A stretch of 64,000 nt of DNA, taken from Leptobrachium leishanense (taxonomy: Eukaryota > Chordata > Amphibia > Anura > Megophryidae). The translations under genes and the position numbers were made by a program. Below are positions 35,872 through 48,494 of the stretch, one piece after another. Under the pieces are notes generated by a model, which saw nothing but the letters and a program-made list of their open reading frames with translations, was not told the origin of the DNA and did no database searches. Where the stretch lies: the NCBI GenBank assembly GCA_009667805.1, contig CM019070.1, positions 57,354,735 to 57,418,734 of the forward strand, read 5' to 3'. Positions within the stretch are counted from its first letter, which is position 1. Each line of letters starts with the position of its first letter.

Positions 35872-37089
35872 CTGCGGAGAGAGTGAAGACACTGTCAGAC
35901 ATCATCTAAAATACATAATATTACAATTAAAGTGTCATTGAGTTGTTTTAGACATTTTAGGAGTTATTCCCAAAGTGATGTTGTTGAACACTAGTAAAAT
36001 GTTGATGATTTACGCCAATAAGCAACTGGAGAAGCTGTCCAGTGAAGCTACTAGTGTTGCTTTTTGGATTCTCATTTTGTCAAATGCCAGCATTTGTCAA
36101 CAGTGCAATACCAGCGCTTTGTGAATAATCTTAAAAATGTACAATGTGACTGACCATGAGTTCACTATGGCAAATAAAAACAGGTGAACAACTTATAATA
36201 ACAAAAAAGCTGTCTTTTTTGGCCACCGATCCAACGCATGCGGTGTTCAGTCAATACAGAGTCCTGATCCGATAACGCATGACCCACGGTTGGACCAGTG
36301 GTTCAGCTGCTAAATAATGCCGATGCCTTAGCGGTCACAGCGACTCCTTCCCTGCCTGCCTACTCAAAACCGAAGAACATCAGGCGCAGATGGAGAACGA
36401 GTTGGTTGGAATAGCTTGTGCTCCATCTGTTGGGGCCACGCTAACATCTCCCATTCAAAGTATAGGGGATGTTAATGTACAGTAAAATCGGTCGTTTCAC
36501 CCGAGAGCTGAGCTTGCATCGCAGATTAAATATGAAGAGTTAAAATTAAGGACAGCACTCGAGCCCTTTTGCTGTACGGCTCGAGCGCTAAGCTTTGAGT
36601 CCAGGTTGTGGTCGGGCCCCCAGCGTTAAGAGATTTTGTAGTCACAAAATACTTGAAAATCATAACGGACGATCGCTTGGTTCGTTGCAGAGGATAAATC
36701 TATCCACAGCCGCCTCTCTGCACCATGGTAAGCAAACGGATCTCCGTTGCCCTTCTGTCTTGTACGATCTCACAAGACGTCTTAACCGCTGATCCAAGCA
36801 CATGCATTCAGCTGACTTTTGCCGTTACTCCACATTAGCTCACTGGGAATACAGCTTTATTGTTTGCAATACACACAAATGACAGGGGATACATGCAGCA
36901 GAAGTGTATAACATATCAAAGTATGGATATTCTGCTTTGTTCTGTCCACTATAATCACTTCCTAAGATGATAACATTTTAAGTGCACTATTTAACTCCGT
37001 CTGGCAGGTTAATCAGCTTGTGTTGCAGGCGCAGTGAGGTGGAACCTGTTTTAGGTAGTAAAAAAAAAATAAAAAAAAAAAAATCTTAC

Positions 37090-37315
37090 CTCATCTGCGA
37101 GAAGTGACAATTCACTGCTATTCGCGGCATCATAATCATAGAGCACTCTGGCCTTTCTGCTGCCATTCGATGCTTTCAGTTCAGTGAAGCCCGAAGTGAC
37201 GATAGAATTACTCGAGGCAGGTAATGAAGCGGCGGCAGAGATTGAAGGAAGAGGAGCACTTTGCATAGGTGTTAAGGAAGACTGATTATTGTTGGACGCA
37301 AATGTCGTTGGGAAG
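37090..37315 (-). CDS. sh3glb1: sh3glb1 exon: linker and first half of SH3
   Basis: 226 nt, acceptor TTTTTAACAG, donor GAG|GTAAG. Starts in phase 2, completing the Ser codon split with the upstream exon (AG|C). Encodes the Ser/Pro/Ala-rich, low-complexity linker between BAR and SH3 (SFPTTFASNNNQSSL, later PSISAAASLPASSNS) and then GSRKARVLYDYDAANSSELS and LLADE, the start of SH3 with its ALYDY-type motif (VLYDYDA). The linker differs from the mammalian one in sequence, as is usual, whereas the SH3 part is nearly identical. Confidence 0.97.
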
Positions 37316-37973
37316 CTGTTAAAAACGCAAACACAAAAATCCCCATCGGATTACTTGCCGTTTCCGGCAGCAGCAATCTTGTGTCAGCAAAACGATTTAG
37401 TACCAAATTACAAACGGTGTTAAAAAAGTATAACTACATCGTGTTTTACATGTGGTGCAACAGATATTTCAGGAGAAAAAAAAAGATTAAATGTTCAGAT
37501 TCTAGTTGTCAGTCCATCCCCGGAGAGATCATCGGAGAAGGAAATTGCCAACCTCTGAAAAAAATCCTTGTCAAAAAGGGGTGATCATCCTGTCATCACT
37601 CTGAAGTCATTGATTGGGGATTTGTCATCTGAACCCATCAAGAAGTATGCCGTTGGCAAAAGAATCTCATGACTCTAAGCAGTTCATAGTATCTTGATGC
37701 AATCCGTAAAATAACCCTCTGACTGGAGATCACCTAATTATTGGATGGGTCGATAAAATTGTTAATATTGGCCCTAATAATCAGCATCAGACTTAAATAC
37801 ACCAAAATTGGTAGACACAGCTTTAAAAAAAAGATGCTCCAAACTATTTTTTGTAAACCAAGAAAATCATTATTTGGGGTTGGATGACGGAACAGCATCC
37901 TCTCCGGACTTCTTAAAAAAGTCTTTTTCTGTCTATATATTTCAATGAACACCCCAAATAATATCCTCTACAG

Positions 37974-38145
37974 CAGTGTTTCTCAAACCTCTTCTCAAGT
38001 CCCCCTAACAGGCCAGGTTTGCAGGATATCTGAAGCACAGCCCAGGTTATATGATTTGCTGCTCAGTGATTGCAGGATCTGTATTCCCCCAAGGTGATCT
38101 GCAAAATCCGGCCTGGTCGAGGGTCCCGAGGACAGGTTTGAGCAA
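37974..38145. mobile_element. hAT-like MITE (family G) in sh3glb1 intron
   Basis: CAGTGTTTCTCAAACCTCTT at the left, GAGGACAGGTTTGAGCA at the right; internal GATTGCAGGATCTGTATTCC shows small deletions. Confidence 0.75.
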
Positions 38146-38169
38146 GAGTAGAAAATGTGTGTCCATTAA

Positions 38170-38584
38170 GGCTAGGGTCAGACGAACGCATTTTCGCGTT
38201 GTCTGTGAAAAAGTGCGTTCGAACGAATGGACGTATTTTTTCACGGAGTACGCGATAGCGGTCATACTATGCGCATTTGCATCCGTGATTTTGTACGGAT
38301 CATCAATAAAACACTTTGTGCATCTGGACGTTATGTTGGTCGGACATTAGCAGTGTCTGACATCTCCTAATCATGCACACACGCCGCTAGCGGACGCAGC
38401 GCACTCTGTACGTCAGTACTAGTGGTTTCACGTTCTCGAAAAAATGCGTTCGTTTTCCACTTGCGTTGCGCAGCCGGACTTTTGTGCGACCGTACTTCGT
38501 ATATTGGCTGTCATTGCCCGTCATTTGCTGCTAGTGCGGCCGTGATTAAGTGCGCCTGCACACTGCCTCAGTCTGACCCTAGCC
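38170..38584. mobile_element. Harbinger-like MITE family B, copy 4, in sh3glb1 intron
   Basis: GGCTAGGGTCAGACGAACGC to GTCTGACCCTAGCC; left flank TAA, right flank TCA. 415 bp. Confidence 0.88.
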
Positions 38585-38821
38585 TCAGAGGTTTTGGAAC
38601 TACAATTCCCATGAGGCACATATGTGTATTGAGCTCCTGTAGATGCATCATTGTAGATGCAATTTCAGTATAGCTGGAGGGCTTAGTTTGCTGCTCCTCT
38701 GCTCTACAGTAAAAACTGGTCTTATTTTTAAGAGGCAAGAACTGTTGTCTGGGGGTATACACATTTCCATGTAATTCATTATGGAACTTAACAAGAGGAA
38801 GGAGCAAACCGTAACCACACA

Positions 38822-38972
38822 GGGTTATTCAGAGAAAGGTGAAACTCTGGGAGAAGTGAACACTAGGTCAAAATAGCCAATTTGGAAAGTGAGAATTTTT
38901 CTGGTTTGGCTATTTTGACCTAGAATTTTCACTTCTCCAAACGTTCCAGAGTTTTACTTTTCTCTGAATAAC
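38822..38972. repeat. Palindromic MITE family H, copy 2
   Basis: GGTTATTCAGAGAAAGGTGA pairs with CTTTTCTCTGAATAAC; inner arms GTCAAAATAGCCAATTTGG and GGCTATTTTGACC pair. Confidence 0.8.
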
Positions 38973-39329
38973 TGAGATAAGGACTTCCCAGAAACTGGCC
39001 ACTTGTTCAATCAGCCTTTAAACGATTGCTATAATTCACATATTTGACCTTTGGAAAATATTGGACATACCCCAGTGAGTGATGCCACTAGGGGTTAATT
39101 ATTTTAGTGCAGGGTTTTTGGGCCAAACCCGTGGCAAGGCAAAAAAAAAAAAAGTTTTCATAAAGTCCATTAACACAGGAGACATGGGTTATGATTCAGT
39201 TCTCTGTGGAATAAGCTGCTGAAATCGATCATTACTGCTTCAGTGAATATACTTTCATTCTTCTTAAGTGCGTTTCTTATGGGGGGGGGGGGGGAGTGGC
39301 CATTTATCTAGAACAGTTGAAATGCTTAC

Positions 39330-39430
39330 CTGCCAAGTTGCTTCTGGAGGTCCAGCATATACTGAGAACACTGTGCAAAATAGGTCATCTGGGCTTCCAC
39401 AAAGTCATTCAGACAGCGAAGGTGATGTGC
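39330..39430 (-). CDS. sh3glb1: sh3glb1 exon: last BAR helix
   Basis: 101 nt, acceptor GCAATCCAG, donor GGCAG|GTAAG. Encodes AHHLRCLNDFVEAQMTYFAQ then CSQYMLDLQKQLG, the third BAR helix that contributes to the dimer, ending two bases into the Ser codon finished by the next exon. Known family members read YYAQCYQ where this copy reads YFAQCSQ, so two conservative positions differ. A short G run (39282-39294) lies in the intron just downstream in transcription. Confidence 0.97.
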
Positions 39431-39669
39431 CTGGATTGCAGCAAAGCATACATTAACGATTAGAATTCACATGGGTATTTACTAAATATACTGTGCAAAC
39501 AGGAAATTGTTACTTTTTCCACCAAAAGCAATCACTTCCTCCTATGCTATGCATCCACTCCTTTAAAAAGACCGTGGGAGTTAGTTATCAGAGTTAAATG
39601 GACACTAAAGGCACGGTGACCACTCCAAATTTTTTGCGTTTACAGTAACGTGAGTAACTTCAACCCTCT

Positions 39670-39810
39670 CTGATGCACCTCTCCTACCTCCCCCTCTGCC
39701 GGTCCCCCCATTTGCTTCCTGTAGGTTTCAGGATACAGTTTAAAATACTGACGCTCACGTTCGAATCGCTCAATAACAAAACTCCTCCCTACAGGTCTTT
39801 GCAAGACATC
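39670..39810 (+). pseudogene. L2-like LINE fragment
   Basis: Translation LPLCRSPHLLPVGFRIQFKI then LTLTFESLNNKTPPY is the L2-type motif also seen at 15300. It stops where the family C remnant begins. Confidence 0.65.
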
Positions 39811-39813
39811 CCC

Positions 39814-39999
39814 CTAAGGAGGATTGTGCTTTGCAGCCCATCAAACATGCGTCATAGCGATTTGACGGGGAGGCTTTCAGCAAAGCCGCAGCATGCGCTA
39901 CAGAGTGTGGCCGGCCCAGTTGAAGCGTCACAACGCTGCGACGGATGCTGGGAGGCACGTCAGTACGGGTGCACATAGTGCGCTCGACTGACTCCGGCC
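39814..39999. mobile_element. Harbinger-like MITE family C, truncated copy 3
   Basis: Right half only: CTTTGCAGCCCATCAAACAT to GACTGACTCCGGCC, followed by TTA. The left terminus is missing. Confidence 0.65.
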
Positions 40000-40084
40000 T
40001 TAAATGTAGTTTTGTTTTTCTTTGCTATGGGAATACACACGAGACTCTGTATATTACAGGGGGATGATGCAAGCGTGAATCACC

Positions 40085-40160
40085 TCAAATGCAGTATATG
40101 GAAAACACAGACCGTTTGTACAAACGTTTCGGCTCCTGAGAGCCTTCAAGGTTGACAAAG
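40085..40160 (-). ncRNA. Degenerate hammerhead-like motif (tentative)
   Basis: On the minus strand: GGCUC-UCA-GGAGCC (helix II), GAAA core, then CGUUUGU/ACAAACG as helix III and a GUC triplet with one extra G. The CUGAUGA box is replaced by ACCUUGA and I see no convincing stem I. At best a dead relative. Confidence 0.25.
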
Positions 40161-40407
40161 CTTTAATAAAGCTCGATAAAAACTCCAGAAGCCAAAACAG
40201 CTTTTTTTAAAAAGGCATACAAAAGTTTTTGTTTTTTTTAAATAGTCCAATGCGTCCATAAGGCGAATGGGCATATTGTTCAGGGCTTTTGCACCAAGGC
40301 ATTCAAATTTTTCAGAGTGTTTTGCAATGGAGATATATAAATATGTAAATAAAAAGGTGTGTATGTGTATTCATAATTTCACACTTGGTTCCCCAAACGA
40401 TACTCAC

Positions 40408-40497
40408 GTGTGTACTGCTTATCCCTTCTAATAGAAGTCTGGTGATCTCAGCCTGGCGGTCAAATTCACTTTGTGTAATGCGGAGTTCCTGTTCAGA
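40408..40497 (-). CDS. sh3glb1: sh3glb1 exon: BAR helix 2-3 region
   Basis: 90 nt, phase 0 at both ends, donor CAC|GTGAGT, acceptor CCTTCGAG after a long T-rich tract (the acceptor is GAG rather than the more common CAG). Encodes SEQELRITQSEFDRQAEITR then LLLEGISSTH, identical in nearly every position to the family. Both the microexon (50504-50527) and the constitutive exon at 55243-55335 can splice to it in frame. Confidence 0.97.
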
Positions 40498-40867
40498 CTC
40501 GAAGGGAAGAAAAAAAAAAAAAAAAATGAATGAGGATTCACAAACGTGTTTCAATGTGACGGATTCCAGATTATCTCAGACACAAGGAATGCTCTTAAAC
40601 TGGGCCGTCACTGCAGATTGCAAATACAAAACGCGCTTACGTCAACATCTACAGTTTACAAATTAAGCCAATTTGCTGGAAATATCAGAACATTAAATGA
40701 TCTTCCTCTGCAACTGAAAAGCAGCCGGAAGTTATTTTTTCAAGCCATCAATTATCAAATGCTTGTAAGTGTTCACCAACTGGCCAATATAGAACAAACA
40801 TTAAAATGGAAAGAGACTTAACCCAGAGAAAAATGATTTTAGAGTTCGAGCAGGATGTTCCTTCTAA

Positions 40868-41141
40868 GGCCGTGGTCAGACGAGCGTTTTGTAGAGCGGA
40901 AGGAACATCCGTGAGATTGGCCACCCACCTCGCTGAGCGCACTCAGTGCTGCAAAGCTCGTTCCACCTATGGAGAATCGCGCTTTGCAGCCCCTTCAAGG
41001 TACGTCCTAGTGCTTTGACAGGACTGCTGCACGGACGCAGCACAATGTGTGGCTGGCCCCGTCGCAGCGTCTCAATGCTGCGACGGACGCCAGAAGGCAT
41101 GCCAGTACTGGCGCACATAGTGCGCTTGTCTGACGCCAGCC
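40868..41141. mobile_element. Harbinger-like MITE family C, copy 4
   Basis: GGCCGTGGTCAGACGAGCG to CTTGTCTGACGCCAGCC with TAA on both sides (40865-40867 and 41142-41144). Confidence 0.82.
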
Positions 41142-41568
41142 TAATGGATGAAGAAAAGGCTGGCATGGTATTGCAGAGAGAGATCCTTTCCATCAAAACG
41201 AATACTGATGGTGATCAAGGTTTATTCCCAAACGTTATTTTTTGTTTGCCCGATTACTATTTTTTAGGGAACTCTAAAAAGAAGGGATAGACCGATTATC
41301 GGCTGCTGATATTCAGCATCGACCTTTTATTTTTCAATCTTTGGCCAAGGTGGCACGCAAAGTCCTGCAGCTTGGTGCCGATCTGGGGCTTCTCCCACAA
41401 CAGGCTGATAGCCCTCGCTGTAGGACTTCCCCTGCTCACTGATGGTATTGTGCACGAGAAGGATAACAAATGAGGCTTTCCTCCTATCTTGCAGGGAATT
41501 CAATATACAGGAGATGCAGGGGGGGGTGGTGGTCTTTTGGACCCCTGTTTTTCCAGTACCGTTTGTCC

Positions 41569-41712
41569 TACAGCAGGGACCAGAAACCTTAGCCCTCCAG
41601 ATGTTTTGGAAGTACATTTCCTGTGATACTCCAAGAACCTAATAAGTAGCTGAGCACCATGGGAAATGTAATTCCAAAACATCTGGAGGGCCAAGGTTGC
41701 TGACCCCCTGAC
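41569..41712. repeat. MITE-like repeat family J, copy 1
   Basis: CCCTCCAGATGTTTTGGAAG and TTCCAAAACATCTGGAGGGC are inverted arms around a central ATGGGAAATG segment. Also at 49955, 50190 and 54548. Confidence 0.7.
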
Positions 41713-41948
41713 CTATAGGGTCATATGAAGTATCATTGCGGAGGCCAGAGTCTAGACATGACCAGGTTTGTAAATAAAAAAAGTATTTACGCTTTTAATT
41801 TGAGTAAATGAAATGGGTATCACGTAATTATTAAAAATGTATTAAACAGTTAATGGCATAATGTCAGATTTAAAGTTGTGAAAAAAACCACAACACAAAC
41901 GTATAGAATATCGGCAGCAGATATATCGGCCAGAAAGGCTGCCGGTAA

Positions 41949-42270
41949 GGACGGGGTCAGATGAGCACACCAAGTGTGCCTGTACTGATGTGCCTCTCGG
42001 TGTCCATCGCAGTGATGTGACGGTTTGACGGGGCCCAGCCACACCCTGAAGCGCGCATACGAATGGCGCACGCTACAGCGGTTGTGCTGCAGATGTTCTG
42101 AAAGCCTCGCCGCGTTTGATGGGGCTGCAAGCAAACGGTCTTCCCCGGTTAGGCAGGTTGCACACAAGCGCACTCCGTGGAAGGAACGTCCGTGAGAGTT
42201 GACGTTCCTTCCACTTGACACACGCCGACCCCCCCCCCCTCCTCAGCGCTGCAATGCGCGATCCTCCAAA
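41949..42270. mobile_element. Harbinger-like MITE family C, reverse, truncated
   Basis: Left end GGACGGGGTCAGATGAGC after TAA. Contains GAAGGAACGTCCGTGAGAG and CACGCCGACCCC in inverted order relative to 6999. The right boundary is unclear. Confidence 0.6.
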
Positions 42271-42702
42271 TGTTCAAAACACTGTTCAAACCTCAGGAAA
42301 TAAAAGCTTTACTGTGGAAATTAAAAGTACTGCTGCACACGCTGTTTTGATTTCACGCCCTGGCATTGCAGGGTTAACACACAACCTATTTTAAAAAGTA
42401 AATTATAGTATGCTTAAATCTAATAAAGCTTGATGACAAATTTCCTTAGAACATCAGCACTTCCAGGAATTCACACAATAGAAGTGATGTTTAAGCATTC
42501 ATGAGCTTCCTTCCCCCTCATTTTTGGTGGTGACACATTTCTCATATTATGCGGGTTGAAACATGCATTTATGGGGCGTGGCTAGCAACGGCACATGGAA
42601 GACGTGTGCCGAATCTGCTCCTGCATTACCCGGCGGATAACAGCGGATATCTTTAACCCTCATTTATTCCGACCTCCGAGTACCCTGAGGTTTGGTGACA
42701 CG

Positions 42703-43623
42703 ATGGCGGCACCCAGAACGCGGAAGCCTTCTGAAAGGCAGGACTCTTTCACCCTGAAACCCGGGAAGCGAAAGGACGGCGCGGCAAGATGGCAGCGACT
42801 CCCCTCCCTCGACGCCCGCAGCGGCAGCTACGGACCTGAAGGTCTTCTCAGCAAGGATGGAAGGGCTGCTTAAAGACCTGTCCGCCAGCCTAACCTCCCG
42901 ACTGGACACAGTGGCAGCCGAAATCCGCCGCGACATTAGAGACATCGGGGAACGAACAGCCAAACTGGAGGAGAAAATGGCCGAAACTACAGAGGCCCAC
43001 AACGTCATGGCGGCAAGAGTGGAGGAACTCGAGGACACCCTGGACAGGTATGCCCGTAAATTGGCACATCTTGAAGATAACTTCAGATTATGTCGTCTGG
43101 ACCTAAGGGGGATCCCTGAGAATGTACACCCTAAAGGACCTACAGTCATACGCCAGACTTTTTCACACACATCCTCCCGGGGGTCACCGAGGAATCCTTA
43201 CGCCGTGATAGGATCCACAGAATCCCTAAGCCACCGTCTGCACCCGCTAAGGCCCCGAGGGACGTCATTCTACGTCTACATTATTACAGGCTGAGGGAAA
43301 GCATTCTTCGCGCTTTGCGGGACCCAGAGATCCTAGGCCCTACCTACCAACATCTTTCGGTGTTCCCCAATCTATCCCAAGCGACATTGCAACAACGCCG
43401 ACTATTTCACCCATTAACCGAGGCCTTGAGATCGGAAAAAATCCCTTATCGCTGGGGTTATCCGACCAAATTAATCGTGCACAGGAATGGGACACCTACG
43501 ATTATATCGTCATTAGCAGATGGCTGGCATACCCTGAAAGAGTGGGGTCTGAAAATACCCGATGGAAAAAACAAAGAGGCACCTCCCTCCACCAGACTGG
43601 CATCTGACTGGCATCGTCGCTGA
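42703..43623 (+). pseudogene. L1 ORF1 (RNA-binding chaperone), frameshifted
   Basis: Begins near MAAPRTRKPSERQDSFTLK; after a frame break comes a long heptad-rich coiled coil (about 42857-43080: LTSRLDTVAAEIRRDIRDIG, ERTAKLEEKM, EELEDTLDRYARKLAHLED), then LRGIPENV (start of the RRM-like part), a second break near 43200, and the C-terminal domain with VFPNLSQATLQQRR and IPYRWGYPTKLIV. This order matches L1 ORF1p, a trimeric nucleic-acid chaperone that coats L1 RNA. Confidence 0.85.
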
Positions 43624-44090
43624 AGCCTTCAGCCATAGATCCTTTTCGAAGATGATCCCTGGATGTGTCGCCATTCGGGATGGGTTCTGGGTCGGGAAAA
43701 TGTTTCCTGCAGCGTAATCCGCTGGCACGCAGGGTGTCACGTTACCCCCGTCTCCCTTTTCGGCTGAAGAGTTTGGGTTCTTTTCCTCACTTCCCTCCAG
43801 GAGTGATATGAAATTCCCTCAGGAGAATTTGTTTTACTTTGGACCTTCTGGTACAAACGTACCGTACACCGCGCTTGGTCCATTCATTTCTGCTCCACCG
43901 AAATGATGCGGTTTTGGTTATTTCAAGGTTTTGTTTCCCTTGTTTTTTTTCTCTTTTTCTCTATTTTTAGGTCAGGTTCTTTCTATCGTTGTTACATCCA
44001 TCTCGCCCTCAGCGGACCGAAGGTCCAGATTCATCTCTATTCTGTATGATTTGATAATACCTCATCAAGGTTGCATGTCATTTATCCATT

Positions 44091-47000
44091 ATGAAATTAT
44101 TGTCGTATAACGTGAAAGGATTGAATTTACCTGTGAAACGTCACTCACTATATAGAGCCATACGCACTCACGACGCGGATATAATCTGCCTTGAGGAGAC
44201 TCACTTCAGGCGCTTAGATCACCCGATGCTATACACTCCCCAGTATCGCACCCAATATATCATTCTACATTTACATCCAAATCCAGGGGCGTCTCTCTTC
44301 TAGTTCACAACCGTCTATCATTCCAAGCCCATAGAATATTAAAAGACCCGAAAGGCAGGTATATCATTATAGTATGCACGATTAATTCCGCCCAGTACAC
44401 CTTGGTGTTGGTTTACACCCCTAACACTTCAAGTTCAATTCCTAACCCAGATACTGCATAAAGTGGCGGACATCCGTATGGGGACCCTTATTTTATGCGG
44501 TGATTTCAATACGGGACTAGACCCAAGTAGGGATAGGTCCACCCAAACCACACCTTCAATTTCCAAAATGTCGCTCCGTAAACTTCATCTCCTATTACAA
44601 CAACATGACCTGTATGATGCGTGGCGATTGACTCACCCTCTAGAGCGTGACTATACATTCCGGTCAGGAGTCCATAATAGCTACACCAGGATAGACTATT
44701 TTCTCGTTACGGGAGCGACTCTCCCCCCTCGGACGGTAGACTGCAAGATTATGCCATTCGCCTGGTCTGACCATGCCCCAGTGCTCCTGACCCTAGGTGA
44801 CGCGTACACATACTACACCAAACCACCTTGGAGACTCTGGGAAACATTGCTGCAACACGACCAAGCACAACAAGCTATACAAACCGCCCTGCACAATTAT
44901 TTCACAGAAAAGGTGACACCAGCTATGTGCCCTCTCATAATCTGGCAAGCTCACAAGGCAGTAATTCGAGGCGTAGGCACACAATGGAATGTCCAACAGC
45001 GTAAAACATACACATCCAACAAACTTGCTATCCTCACCACCCTGCAGCAACTTGATAATCAAAATAAAGTATCTCCCACCCAAGCCATAGCAGAACAAAT
45101 CGAATCGGCACTCAGCTCCCTTAGGGAATTAGAGGCAGATACCTATTTCCGCGCTATGACACGCCTAAAAACGAAATACTATGCCCTCCAAAACAAACCC
45201 GGTAGGCTTTTAGCTCGGAAACTCCAAAACGTCACTGCACCGCAGAAAATAACCACATTACACACCACTGAGACCGAATTGCATAACCCCAGAGATATAG
45301 CCAATGGCTTTGCGGAATACTATGAGAAGTTATATAATTTGGGCACGAACGACTCGATTTCTCAGCCCACCACGTCCACCGTGGCTGCCTACTTAATAGC
45401 GTCCAGGCCGAACGCCTTTCTTCTCCAATTACCACTGAAGACATAATAACAGCAATTAAACACTTACCACCAGGAAAGGCACCAGGCAATGACGGCCTAC
45501 ATTATTCCAAGTTTTCTTCCCAGCTACTGCCTCACCTCCAAGCAGCATTCGCTGCAGCAAGAGAAGGAGGATCATTCCCAATGGACATGATGAGAGCGCA
45601 TATAGTCACGCTACCTAAACCAGGGAAAGTACCTGACCGCTGCCCTAACTTGCGCCCTATCTCTTTACTCAACGTAGATGTCAAGCTCTACGGCAAAATT
45701 CTGGCTACCCGCTTGCTACACCCATTACCTACCCTGATTGGACAAGATCAAGTGGGCTTCATATCCAAACGTCAGGGCCCAGATAGCACTAAGAAACTTT
45801 TAAATCTATTGGACGTTGTGAATCGCGGGGGCATACCCAGTTTGATCCGGTCGCTTGACGCCGAAAAAGCTTTCGACAGGGTCAACTGGCTATTTCTCAC
45901 ACAAGTTCTTTTAAAGTTCGGTTTCCCAGCCCATTTTATAAGAGACGTTCAAGCATTGTATGAGTCCCCATTGGCAAGGGTGCTAAATTCGGGTTTTCTC
46001 GGAGGAGTTTGTCATATCCAACGGTACACGTCAGGGATGCCCACTTTCCCCGCTCCTATATGCCTTGCTTTAAGAACCGCTAGCCCAAGCTATCCGACAA
46101 AATGATGATATCCAAGGTATCTCGGTGGGCCCTACCACGTTTAAACTAAATCTCTACGCGGATGACATATTACTAACTCTGACGGATCCAGACACATCGC
46201 TTCCAGCGTTACAACGGGAATTGGACTCTTATGGTCAGGTATCCTATCACTTAGTAAACGCACAGAAGACTCAAGCCCTACCACTAAATTTCCCTTACGA
46301 TCGACTGACAACCCTACGGGCTAGATATAACTACGACTGGCGCTCAGACTATATAAAATATCTAGGACTCCGCATAGCGACAACCACAGAGAACCTAATC
46401 AAACGTAATTATGACAAATTACTGAAAGACGTGAAATCTTTACTTTATCAATGGCGCTTCAGAGAGGTCTCATGGCTGGGCAGGATGGCGGCGGTGAAAA
46501 TGATGTTCCTCCCAAAAATCTTATACCTTTTTAGAACCCTACCACTAAAACTACCGAAAACGTATTTAGACCAATTGCAATCTATATTAATGTCCTATGT
46601 CTGGCGAAACAAGACACCTCGGGTGCCACGAAGCTTACTGTGCCTAAGGCCCAAGGGAGGGAGGCCTTAAGATGGTCCACGTTCACAGATACTATTGGGC
46701 GACTTGTTTGGCATCTCTGAAACAGTACATCATTACCCCACGCCTCAGTGGGTTGTAATAGCATCGGCTTATAACAGCGGTCATAACTTGAATGACCTAC
46801 TCTGGTCCCCAAGAAAACTTAGACCACGCCTCCCCTGCCTCCTTCCTCTCCCATTCTTACTACTGCAGGTCTGGGATCGCCATTCTAACGGATTTATGCA
46901 CCATACCCTGTTATCCATGGCCACTCCCCTCTCCTCATTAATTTACGCTCTACCGAATTTCCGTGCTACGCCATGGGCGCGTCTAGGGGTCACACATCCC

Positions 47001-47806
47001 CACCTTTTTGTTCCGTCAGCCATCCTGTCCTTCCAATCACTGCAACTGAAATATAAAGTACCACATATATTGTTCTTATCGTATATGCAACTACATTCGT
47101 ATTTACGGTCATGTAAAGTGTTGGAAAACATGCGAGACCCCTTGCCACTCATCGGAATTTGAACTGTTTTGGCTAGATCCGATATCAACCATCAAGCCCA
47201 TCTCACCGTTTTAGAACTTGCTCTTGACACCAAGGATGCCGTTTCGATGGACCTGAACATATCTTTCACTCCTTCGCAATGGGCGATGGGTCATAGGTTT
47301 GCAACGGGGGCGACCAGATGCGCCACATTGATTGAAACACAAAAAAAAATTAATCTATTGCTGGTACTACACGCCATATCGTTTGAAACGCTTCGACCCC
47401 CAGATCCTCAGATTTATGTTGGAGATGTTCCTCGGCAGTGGGCACTATGGGTCACATTTGGTGGCACTGCCCGATGATCGCCCCTTTGTGGTCAGGAATC
47501 TCTCAACTAGCCACGGAGGTATTGAGCTGCGACATTCCTGCCTCCCCCGAAATCTTGTTGTTAGGAATGATCCATTTGCCGCGTCGGCACTTAAACATGC
47601 TGTTTATTATGGTTTCGGCAACAATGCTTCATATAGCACGAAACTGGAAGTCTACCGAGGTACCGTCACAACGGCAGATAGTAACCATGCTGGACCAATA
47701 CCGTTCCTTTGACTCGAAAGCTAGACCGGCGAGGGGTGGCCCATCTCGAAAAGATCCATGGACAATATGGGACATACACAAAATTTACAAAGCTTGCGGT
47801 TTGTGA
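44091..47806 (+). pseudogene. L1 ORF2 (endonuclease and reverse transcriptase), frameshifted
   Basis: Starts MKLLSYNVKGLN, the APE-type endonuclease motif; DADIICLEETHF (44180), LILCGDFNTGLDPS (44480), RIDYFLV (44690) and WSDHAPVLL (44763) complete the domain. The reverse transcriptase shows [20 protein letters not shown] (45647), [13 protein letters not shown] (45853), LYADDILL (46153, the catalytic YADD box) and YIKYLGLRI. The C-terminal segment runs to about 47806. Breaks occur near 44303, 44460, 45446, 46105, 46670 and 47160. Function in life: target-primed reverse transcription. Confidence 0.88.
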
Positions 47807-48494
47807 ATTGATGGCCCCTATTTGGGCTTCTTCACAAGAGGTATCATACGTACCACAAGTGCAGGCCGCGGATGTGATAAAGCTCATAACCATACTGTCA
47901 TGCAAAGTTATTCCTGACTTCCTCTCTCCCCCCCCCCCCCTTTTTTTTCTTCTTCCTCATCTCTTTTTTTCTTATTTCACAATTTTGGTATGTTTCTTTA
48001 ATGTTTATTATTTTTGAAAAAGTAGAAGCCACAGTATATTATGTTTGATTGCAACTGGTAAAGTGAACAGAGTAATCACTGGTAAAATGGTCAGCGGGCT
48101 CGCTGTCCATAGGCTGTACTGTGTCCTTAATAAAAAAAAAAAATTCAAATCAAAAAAGAAACATGCATTTATACAGTCGACATGTAACTGCCCGACAGTG
48201 GCTGCAGTTCTTATAAAATGATTCAGACTGAAAAGCAGCCATGTTTTATTGGACGCATGCAAAAAAAGCAAGCCTGTTACTTGGTTCCCAGATATAAACT
48301 GTATCGACATGTATTGTGTTTAATACAGAAAACATACAACGTGCTACATTGCTGGAGCAATGAACATAGCTCATCTAGTTCTTATATGAATTTGGCAGCA
48401 GGAGTTTATGCCATGGTATACAAAAAGCGATTACACGACACTCTGAGATCAGGAGACACTTTCACAATTGTATAAGCAATTCTAGCATAATTAT

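Larger units (their letters stand above)
42573..48157 (+). mobile_element. Full-length L1-like LINE with target-site duplication
   Basis: 5585 bp bounded by the perfect 15-mer GAAACATGCATTTAT at 42558-42572 and 48158-48172. Contains ORF1 (42703-43623), an intergenic part, ORF2 (44091-47806) and a 3' end with a polypyrimidine tract (47920-47980) and an A-rich tail (48130-48157). Inserted antisense to sh3glb1 within its largest intron. Multiple frameshifts make it incapable of movement. Confidence 0.92.
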
